From Acidimicrobiia bacterium (GTDB taxonomy: Bacteria > Actinomycetota > Acidimicrobiia > Spongiisociales > ZC4RG35), in assembly GCA_025929005.1 (NCBI GenBank), contig JAICND010000057.1, positions 1-7,705 of the forward strand: 7,705 nt of DNA, read 5' to 3'. Below the pieces are notes generated by a model. The model was not told where the DNA came from. It saw only the letters and a program-made list of their open reading frames with translations, and ran no database searches. Positions 1 to 4,337 of this stretch are shown here, piece by piece (within the stretch, counting starts at the first letter, position 1; every line of letters begins with the position of its first letter). Made by a program: the position numbers and the translations under genes.

Positions 1-150
1 GCCGGGGCGGCCGCACAGCACGACCGCGGCGCGGTCGGACTTCGCGCGGTCGAACGCCGCGCCGAGCTCGCCGAGCATCTCGAGCGAGAGTGCGTTCACC
101 TTGCCGTCGTCCATCTGGATCTCGGCGATCCGGTCGCTCGACCGGTACTC
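1..150 (-). CDS. Enoyl-CoA hydratase/isomerase (crotonase) family protein, N-terminal fragment
   Basis: Read from 150 down to 1, fifty codons stay open. They give a typical crotonase N-terminus: a first beta strand (RIAEIQMDD), then GKVNALSLEML, a helix, and AAVVLCGRPG at the window edge, just before where the oxyanion-hole motif (FSAG-like) would lie. Crotonases act on acyl-CoA thioesters, but the reaction cannot be told from this piece. No ATG or GTG start is present. The frame runs back through a TTG at 153-151, which has no Shine-Dalgarno, to a stop at 186-184 inside rplS. Of the 50 codons 49 end in G or C, against 38 of the first 50 in the adjacent rplS, so this stretch has a different composition. 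It is probably the 5' end of a gene cut by an assembly join or a rearrangement. Family assignment is firm; membership of the same genome is doubtful. Confidence 0.8.
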
Positions 151-151
151 C

Positions 152-158
152 AAGGGAG
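152..158 (+). promoter_or_regulatory. Ribosome binding site of rplS
   Basis: AAGGGAG lies 6 nt before the ATG at 165. It fixes the rplS start there rather than at the in-frame ATG at 90, which lies in the crotonase-like stretch. No promoter for rplS can be recognised upstream, because the preceding 150 bases look like unrelated sequence. Confidence 0.7.
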
Positions 159-164
159 CATTCG

Positions 165-509
165 ATGAACAAGCTTGAGATGCTCAGCGGCGACCACGCG
201 CGCACTGACATCCCTGAATTTCGGCCGGGCGATACGGTCAAGGTCCATGTGAGGGTGGTTGAGGGCAACCGCGAACGAACCCAGGTGTTCGAGGGAGTCG
301 TCCTGGCGCGAAACGGATCTGGGCTTGATGCGAGTTTTACGGTTCGCAAGATGAGCTTTGGGGTGGGGGTGGAGAGAGTCTTTCCCTTCAATGCACCGAT
401 CATTCAGAAAGTGGAAGTCACCCGCCGGGGCGATGTGAGACGTTCCAAGCTCTATTACCTGCGTGATCGGGTAGGTAAGTCTGCCCGTATCAAGGAGAAG
501 CGCGACTGA
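165..509 (+). CDS. rplS: 50S ribosomal protein L19 (bL19)
   Basis: A 114-residue protein, the normal size for bL19, which binds at the interface of the large and small ribosomal subunits. The family signature is intact: FRPGDTVKVHVRVVEGNRER near residues 19-38, then VFEGVV, the TVRKMSFGVGVERVFP segment, and a C-terminal RRGDVRRSKLYYLRDR stretch ending in a basic KSARIKEKRD tail. The ATG at 165 is chosen because it has an AAGGGAG ribosome site and the N-terminus MNKLEML matches the family. It is usually preceded by rimM and trmD; here it is preceded by an unrelated crotonase fragment on the other strand. Its TGA stop overlaps the proposed CTG start of lepB, so the two are probably cotranscribed and translationally coupled. 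Confidence 0.97.
   Translation: MNKLEMLSGDHARTDIPEFRPGDTVKVHVRVVEGNRERTQVFEGVVLARNGSGLDASFTVRKMSFGVGVERVFPFNAPIIQKVEVTRRGDVRRSKLYYLRDRVGKSARIKEKRD
492..497 (+). promoter_or_regulatory. Ribosome binding site deciding the lepB start
   Basis: AAGGAG lies inside the last codons of rplS, 8 nt before a CTG at 506 that overlaps the rplS TGA. It is the best Shine-Dalgarno near the start of lepB. Caution: these bases also encode the conserved Lys-Glu-Lys tail of bL19, so the match could be incidental. Confidence 0.55.
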
Positions 510-1159
510 GCGTCGAGGCGACCACCACCGAGCCCGCTCCCCGCAAACCCAAGAAGAAGCAGCGGCCGTTTTGGGTCGAGCTGCCGGTGCTCTTGTTGAT
601 CGCCCTCACGGTGGCGGTAGCTATCAAAACCTTCCTCGTCCAGCCGTTCTACATTCCCACGGAGTCGATGCTTCCCACCATCGAGGTCAATGACCGTGTG
701 ATGGTTTCGAAGCTCAACTACCGGTTTGGGGAGCCCCAGAGGGGCGACATCGTGGTCTTTCTTTCCCCGCTCAACGGTGAGGACGACGCCAGCTTTCCCA
801 AACGGGTCGCCCGGGTGATTCTGGAGGCGGTGGGCATTCGCACGGCTTCTGCCGACGACCTGATCAAGCGAGTGGTGGCGGTTGCCGGCGACACGGTCGA
901 GATCCATGACGGCAAGCTCTTCGTCAACGAGGTGGAAGTGGATGAGCCCTACCTGATGGAAGAAGGCACGATGGGCGACTTCGGTCCGATCGTGGTGCCT
1001 GACGACAGTGTTTTCGTGATGGGCGACAATCGTGACGTCAGCTACGACAGCCGCCGCTTCGGACCCATCGCCAACGAGAACCTGGTCGGCGAAGCGGTAT
1101 TGAGGATCTGGCCGATCGGTCGTTTCGGTGCGGTTGATTCCGTCACACCCGATTCGTAA
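506..1159 (+). CDS. lepB: Signal peptidase I
   Basis: Membrane serine protease (family S26) that cleaves signal peptides from exported proteins on the outer face of the membrane. With the CTG start it has 217 residues: a basic stretch KPKKKQR (14-20), one signal-anchor helix (about 27-44), box B around PTESMLPT with the nucleophile Ser54, the general base Lys121 in LIKRVVAVAGD, and box E GDNR (173-176) followed by SYDSRRFGPI. An extra loop between GDIVVF and LIKRV is common in actinobacterial forms. No ATG exists upstream of the anchor in this frame. The first conventional start is GTG 587, which would remove the basic cluster needed for N-in topology and has only a weak ribosome site. CTG 506 overlaps the rplS stop as CTGA and has AAGGAG at 8 nt. 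Function is certain; the start is an inference. Confidence 0.93.
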   Translation: MSVEATTTEPAPRKPKKKQRPFWVELPVLLLIALTVAVAIKTFLVQPFYIPTESMLPTIEVNDRVMVSKLNYRFGEPQRGDIVVFLSPLNGEDDASFPKRVARVILEAVGIRTASADDLIKRVVAVAGDTVEIHDGKLFVNEVEVDEPYLMEEGTMGDFGPIVVPDDSVFVMGDNRDVSYDSRRFGPIANENLVGEAVLRIWPIGRFGAVDSVTPDS

Positions 1160-1170
1160 ACATCGCGGGC

Positions 1171-1521
1171 ATGAAGCCCGATCGTCTCACCATCGGGCGG
1201 CTAGCTGAAGACCTGGCCGTCGATCTCCTCGTCCGCAACGGCGTTCGCATAATCAAACGCAACGTGAAGCTCAAGACCGGTGAGGTCGACGTGGTCGCCG
1301 AGATCGATCACACGAAAGCGGTGGTCGAGGTTCGCTCCGTTACGACACCCAACCTTCCGGGCCCGCGGCCGGCTCCTCATCCGCTCGACGCTTTCGACGA
1401 TTCCAAGGCGCGGCAGGTGCGGCGGCTGGCCTCGCTCCTCGGATGCAGCCGGGTCGACCTGGTGGCTGTGCGGTTTCACCGGTCCGGTGCTGATCTTCAC
1501 TGGATCAAAAACATTGGGTAG
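1171..1521 (+). CDS. yraN: YraN family (UPF0102) predicted nuclease-fold protein
   Basis: A 116-residue protein of the UPF0102/YraN family, a restriction-endonuclease-like fold whose cellular job is not well settled; roles in DNA processing have been proposed. Visible family features are GRLAEDLAVDLL (9-20), the RN at 30-31, GEVDVVAE (37-44) and VVEVRS (51-56), followed by a basic helix KARQVRRLASLL and a final VDLVAVRF strand. The family PD-(D/E)xK-like core usually reads GEIDLIA then VEVK; here the lysine is Arg55, while Glu38, Asp40 and Glu53 remain. It lies 11 nt after lepB and 13 nt before the ABC ATPase gene, with no clear Shine-Dalgarno, so it is probably read as part of the rplS-lepB run. 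rnhB, often found between lepB and yraN, is missing here. Confidence 0.88.
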   Translation: MKPDRLTIGRLAEDLAVDLLVRNGVRIIKRNVKLKTGEVDVVAEIDHTKAVVEVRSVTTPNLPGPRPAPHPLDAFDDSKARQVRRLASLLGCSRVDLVAVRFHRSGADLHWIKNIG

Positions 1522-1534
1522 GGTGACCCGCCCG

Positions 1535-2419
1535 ATGCCGCCCGCAATCGTTGTTGATGGCCTCCACAAGAGGTACAAACGGACCGTCGCCCTCGACGGT
1601 CTTTCCTTTGAAGTGCCGGCAGGGGCACTCACGGGCTTTCTCGGCCCCAACGGTGCCGGCAAGACCACGACCTTTCGTTCCTTGCTGGGCCTGACCAGAC
1701 CGGATGCGGGACGCATGGAGGTCCTGGGCATGAAGGTCGGACCTGACACTGCCGCGATTGTCAAGCGGCTCGGAGCGGTGGTTGAGGAGCCCGGGCTGGT
1801 CAAGGGTCTCAACGGGCGAGACAACCTGCGGGTCGCCGCGTTGACACTGGGGAGGGGAGCGGAGCGGATCAACGAGACACTGGAGTTCGTTGGACTTACC
1901 GACGCCGCCGATCGTCGGGTCGATGGGTACTCCAAGGGAATGAAGCAGCGGTTGGCATTGGGCGCTGCGCTCCTGGGTGATCCCGACCTTCTTTTCCTCG
2001 ACGAGCCTCTCGACGGCCTCGATCCGGCTGGCCAGGCGCAGATCAAGCTGAAGCTGCGCGAGCTAGCCCAGCAGGGAAAGACTGTGGTGGTGTCTTCCCA
2101 CAACCTCAGCGACGTTGAAACGCTGGCCGATCACGTGATCGTCATCAACCGGGGCAAGCTGGTATCGAGCGGTAGCTTGGACGCGCTCCTGGGGCGCAGC
2201 GGCTTTCGAGTAGTGGTGGAGCCTCTGGCCGACGCCGGTCGCATCCTGACTGCGGCTGGGCTTAACAACACAGTCATGGACGGAGCCCTGATCGTGGAAG
2301 CTGAAGAAGGCTCTTTGATATCGCGGGCTCTCGCCGGGGGCGGCCTCTTTCCGTCGGAACTCGTCCGCCAATCGGCGCGGCTAGAGCATGTCTTTCTCGA
2401 ACTGACGGGCGGGTCCTGA
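1535..2419 (+). CDS. ABC-2 type transporter, ATP-binding subunit
   Basis: A 294-residue ATPase that would power the membrane subunit encoded 2 nt downstream. Seen in order: Walker A GPNGAGKT (37-44), a Q-loop region AVVEEPGLVKGLNGRDNL (81-98), a signature loop YSKGMKQRL (132-140), Walker B LLFLDEP (152-158) with catalytic Glu157, the D-loop GLDP (161-164) and the switch histidine His189. The C-terminal 85 residues form the accessory domain usual in DrrA/BcrA/CcmA-like exporters. The Q-loop glutamine appears to be Glu and the signature is YSKGM rather than LSGGQ, both seen in BcrA-like ATPases. The start is ATG 1535; an in-frame GTG at 1523 is an alternative that adds four residues. The substrate is unknown; lipids, antibiotics and small hydrophobic molecules are typical for this class. 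Confidence 0.93.
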   Translation: MPPAIVVDGLHKRYKRTVALDGLSFEVPAGALTGFLGPNGAGKTTTFRSLLGLTRPDAGRMEVLGMKVGPDTAAIVKRLGAVVEEPGLVKGLNGRDNLRVAALTLGRGAERINETLEFVGLTDAADRRVDGYSKGMKQRLALGAALLGDPDLLFLDEPLDGLDPAGQAQIKLKLRELAQQGKTVVVSSHNLSDVETLADHVIVINRGKLVSSGSLDALLGRSGFRVVVEPLADAGRILTAAGLNNTVMDGALIVEAEEGSLISRALAGGGLFPSELVRQSARLEHVFLELTGGS

Positions 2420-2421
2420 TC

Positions 2422-3186
2422 ATGGTGGGACTGTTTCGCGCCGAACTTCTCAAACTCGTGAAGAGACGCACCTACTGGGTGCTGCTAGTAGTGCTGGCTG
2501 CACTCATCGCCTTGCTGGCCTTCATCTTCTTCGTGCTCCCGCAGATCATCGCCGAGGCAGAGCAAGGCTTCCCGGAGATCGAAAAGCCCGAGGCCTACCT
2601 GTTCGGAGCTCAACAGGTGCTGGGTCAAACGTGGTTTCCGCTGATTCTGGCGGTCATGTTCCTGGCCGGAGAACTGGCCACGTCGACATGGGCAACCGCT
2701 CTCACCCGCAACGCTCAGCGCTGGCAACACCTAGTCAGCCGCCTCGTCGTCGCCACCGGCGGGTCCTGGTTGGCCATGCTGATCGCCATCGGACTCTTCT
2801 GGGTGGCCACCTACTTCTTTGCCCAGGGCGAAGGCTTTCTTTCGACGACCGAGGTCGTGGGTGTGGCATGGAAGTCGTTGCTCGTGATGTTCACCTGGGT
2901 GGCGCTCGGGTTCGCGGCATCGGCCTGGCTGCGATCGGTCGGTCCGGCCATCGGAGCGGTACTTGCTTTCAGTTTTGGTGAAGGGCTGCTGGCGTTGTGG
3001 GAAGGGTGGCGCACCATCTCGCTTTCGATCCACACGAGCGCACTGCTCGGCAGCCTCGACTTCGGAGGACTTGGCGACCTCCTGGGCGGCGACATCGCGT
3101 TTGGGAAGGCGCTCAGGGTGGTGCTTGGCTGGGCCGTGCTTTCGTCATTAGGCGCTTGGGCAGGCCTTCAGCTCCGGGATGCCTGA
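2422..3186 (+). CDS. ABC-2 type transporter, permease subunit
   Basis: A 254-residue integral membrane protein, partner of the ATPase just upstream (2-nt gap). The N-terminus, FRAELLKLVKRRTYW, is the basic amphipathic stretch typical of ABC-2 permeases. Six hydrophobic segments follow, at about residues 18-42, 71-90, 111-133, 151-170, 174-193 and 229-250, with an acidic loop (44-58) after the first. One ATPase plus one six-helix permease suggests a homodimeric exporter. Nothing in the sequence names the substrate, although GELATSTW (83-90) resembles a stretch seen in other permeases of the class. The 3' end overlaps by 19 bp with the convergent small gene on the minus strand, and no terminator hairpin lies between them. 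Confidence 0.9.
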   Translation: MVGLFRAELLKLVKRRTYWVLLVVLAALIALLAFIFFVLPQIIAEAEQGFPEIEKPEAYLFGAQQVLGQTWFPLILAVMFLAGELATSTWATALTRNAQRWQHLVSRLVVATGGSWLAMLIAIGLFWVATYFFAQGEGFLSTTEVVGVAWKSLLVMFTWVALGFAASAWLRSVGPAIGAVLAFSFGEGLLALWEGWRTISLSIHTSALLGSLDFGGLGDLLGGDIAFGKALRVVLGWAVLSSLGAWAGLQLRDA

Positions 3187-3371
3187 GCACCTTTACCGAA
3201 CCGCCGCCGCAACTCCTTGTACCAGCAGCCCCGATGCCAATGGCGGCGAAGATCGGGGTCGTCGTCGGGGACCACCACCAGGTGGAAGGTGCCGGGGACG
3301 ATGCTGGCCTGACAGCCCGGGCACAGATAGGTTTTGCGGGCCGCGTACGGCTGCACCGGCGTGACCGTCAC
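3168..3371 (-). CDS. Small CxxC/HxxC putative zinc-binding protein, function unknown
   Basis: A basic 67-residue protein. From the GTG start it contains YLCPGC (Cys17, Cys20), PGTFH (His30), an acidic DDDPD patch, then RRHWHRGCW with His44, His46 and Cys49, and an Arg/Lys-rich tail. CxxC plus HxxC with 25 residues between suggests a single zinc site in a treble-clef or zinc-ribbon-like fold. I recall similar small actinobacterial proteins with YLCPGC and RRHWHxxCW, sometimes labelled ATP/GTP-binding without support; I know of no function. GTG 3371 is chosen because it overlaps the upstream gene's TGA as GTGA, a common coupling arrangement. ATG 3386 (72 residues) is the alternative. The 3' end overlaps the convergent ABC permease gene by 19 bp. 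Confidence 0.75.
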   Translation of the reverse strand: MTVTPVQPYAARKTYLCPGCQASIVPGTFHLVVVPDDDPDLRRHWHRGCWYKELRRRFGKGAQASRS

Positions 3372-3517
3372 CCCCAGATCGCCCATGCCAGCAGTCCCAG
3401 GGTCACGACGATTGCTCCGGCCACCAGGGCCAGATCCAGTCCATCCTTGCGGGCGGGGCGAAACGGGTTGAATCCCACAGGGCGACGGTAATAGCCACGG
3501 CTACCGTCCCCGATCAT
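3368..3517 (-). CDS. Small single-pass membrane protein, function unknown
   Basis: A 49-residue protein with a basic, aromatic N-terminus (SRGYYRRPVGFNPFRPARK, residues 6-24) and one hydrophobic segment of about 19 residues (29-47) ending at the C-terminus in LLAWAIWG. This predicts a tail-anchored or N-in single-span protein. The start at 3517-3515 is chosen because its ATG shares CATG with the divergent crotonase start; upstream in-frame codons lie antisense to the crotonase gene and look like non-protein Arg/Ser-rich sequence. Its TGA overlaps the next gene's GTG, so the two small genes are probably coexpressed. No family is recognised with certainty. It is below the size many gene finders accept, and support comes from gene packing and the clear membrane segment. 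Confidence 0.62.
   Translation of the reverse strand: MIGDGSRGYYRRPVGFNPFRPARKDGLDLALVAGAIVVTLGLLAWAIWG
3502..3507 (+). promoter_or_regulatory. Candidate -10 element for leaderless transcription of the crotonase gene
   Basis: TACCGT fits TAnnnT and ends 8 nt before the ATG at 3516; no Shine-Dalgarno precedes that ATG. This spacing would put the transcript start at or next to the start codon. No -35 element is recognisable. It lies inside the antisense small membrane protein gene and directly abuts the dyad at 3508-3541. Confidence 0.35.
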
Positions 3518-3541
3518 GTGGCTCGAGATCGATGATCGGGG
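3508..3541. promoter_or_regulatory. 34-bp dyad across divergent start codons, possible operator
   Basis: The arms CCCCGATCAT (3508-3517) and ATGATCGGGG (3532-3541) are perfect 10-bp reverse complements, and the 6-bp palindrome CTCGAG (3522-3527) sits exactly at the shared centre; only the four bases on each side of the core do not pair. The left arm contains part of both the plus-strand ATG (3516-3518) and the minus-strand ATG (3517-3515). As DNA this could be an operator for a dimeric regulator of both genes. As RNA, either transcript could fold with its start codon partly in the stem. The right half also encodes residues 6-9 of the crotonase, so function is an inference. Confidence 0.45.
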
Positions 3542-4292
3542 GCCGGTTCGCTGGCTGACCATCAACCGGCCCGACCGGCGCAACGCCATACCCGGCAACG
3601 GCTGGGTGGACTTGAGGGACGCGTTCGATGGCTTTGGCCTCTCTGAGCAAAGAGTTCTGGTCGTGACCGGCGCCGGTGGGGCCTTCTGCTCCGGTGCGGA
3701 CCTGGACCCCGCCGATGCCGAGGAAATGGCAAAAGTTTCGGGCCGTCATCAACGGATGAGGCTGGTGGGGGCAGCAGCCCTTGCCCTTCATCGCTTGCAC
3801 AAGCCGACAATCGCAGCGGTCGATGGCGTGGCCGCGGGTGCAGGCATGAACCTCGCCCTGGGGTGCGACCTAGTGATCGCCAGCAACCGGGCGCGCTTCT
3901 CGGAAATATTCGTACGTCGTGGCCTCACCGTGGACTTCGGCGGGTCCTGGCTGCTGCCGCGCATCGTCGGACCGCAGCGAGCCAAGGAGCTGTCACTCAG
4001 CGGCCGCATCGTCGAGGCAGACGAGGCGCTGGCCATCGGTCTGGTGCTGGAAGTAGTCGACACGGAGAGCTTGGAGGCGCGGGTGACCGAGATCGCCGCG
4101 TCCGTCGCGGCGGGAGCACCCGTTGCGCAGAGATTCACCAAACTGGGTCTGGATCGATCCGGCGCATTGTCGTTCGAAGAGGCCCTCGCCGCCGAGGGCC
4201 AGTCACAGGCGATCTGTTTCGGCACTAGCGATGTGTCGGAGGGGATCGCGGCCTTTCTCGAAAAGCGGCCGCCGGAATTCACGGGTCATTAG
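3516..4292 (+). CDS. Enoyl-CoA hydratase/isomerase (crotonase) family protein, isomerase-like active site
   Basis: A 258-residue full-length crotonase acting on acyl-CoA thioesters. The N-terminal strand VRWLTINRPDRRNA (11-24), the first oxyanion-hole motif GGAFCSGADL (54-63) and the second around VDGVAAGAGMNLALGCDL (102-119) are intact. By alignment to rat mitochondrial enoyl-CoA hydratase from memory, the first catalytic Glu (E144) falls on Phe132, while the second (E164) is kept as Glu158. Asp140 in TVDFGGSWLLPR lies where PaaG-type isomerases carry a catalytic Asp. This favours double-bond isomerisation or a PaaG-like reaction over simple hydration, but the substrate is not known. ATG 3516 matches where family members begin, yet has no Shine-Dalgarno. 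It diverges from two small minus-strand genes and ends 45 nt before comM. It is unrelated in codon use to the crotonase fragment at 1-150. Confidence 0.92.
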   Translation: MWLEIDDRGPVRWLTINRPDRRNAIPGNGWVDLRDAFDGFGLSEQRVLVVTGAGGAFCSGADLDPADAEEMAKVSGRHQRMRLVGAAALALHRLHKPTIAAVDGVAAGAGMNLALGCDLVIASNRARFSEIFVRRGLTVDFGGSWLLPRIVGPQRAKELSLSGRIVEADEALAIGLVLEVVDTESLEARVTEIAASVAAGAPVAQRFTKLGLDRSGALSFEEALAAEGQSQAICFGTSDVSEGIAAFLEKRPPEFTGH

Positions 4293-4324
4293 ACACCCCC
4301 CTAGCACCCGACCCCGTCGCACCG

Positions 4325-4330
4325 TATTTT
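4325..4330 (+). promoter_or_regulatory. Candidate -10 element for leaderless transcription of comM
   Basis: TATTTT, the most A/T-rich hexamer in the 45-nt gap between the crotonase gene and comM, ends 7 nt before the GTG start at 4338. It fits TAnnnT with the transcript start at or near the start codon. The gap shows no -35 element and no terminator hairpin. Confidence 0.45.
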
Positions 4331-4337
4331 CGGAACC

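Noticed and set aside
90..164. An earlier in-frame ATG at 90 that would extend bL19 by 25 residues.
   Set aside because: The extension is Arg/Ser-rich antisense of the crotonase fragment and is not found in bL19; ATG 165 has a ribosome site and matches the family N-terminus.
587..589. GTG 587 as the start of signal peptidase I.
   Set aside because: It would remove the basic segment before the signal anchor and has a weak ribosome site compared with AAGGAG ahead of CTG 506. It remains possible if CTG initiation is disproved.
1519..1524. TAGGGT before the ABC ATPase gene as another leaderless -10 element.
   Set aside because: It ends 10 nt before ATG 1535, too far for the 6-8 nt spacing of the other cases, and overlaps the yraN stop codon.
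1201..2103. A 300-codon open frame on the minus strand.
   Set aside because: It lies antisense to yraN and the ABC ATPase, is rich in Ser, Arg and Pro as expected for a shadow in G+C-rich DNA, and shows no recognisable domain; both plus-strand genes have complete family motifs.
4293..4337. A terminator or riboswitch in the crotonase-comM gap.
   Set aside because: Only 45 nt, with no hairpin followed by a T run; only the TATTTT hexamer stands out.
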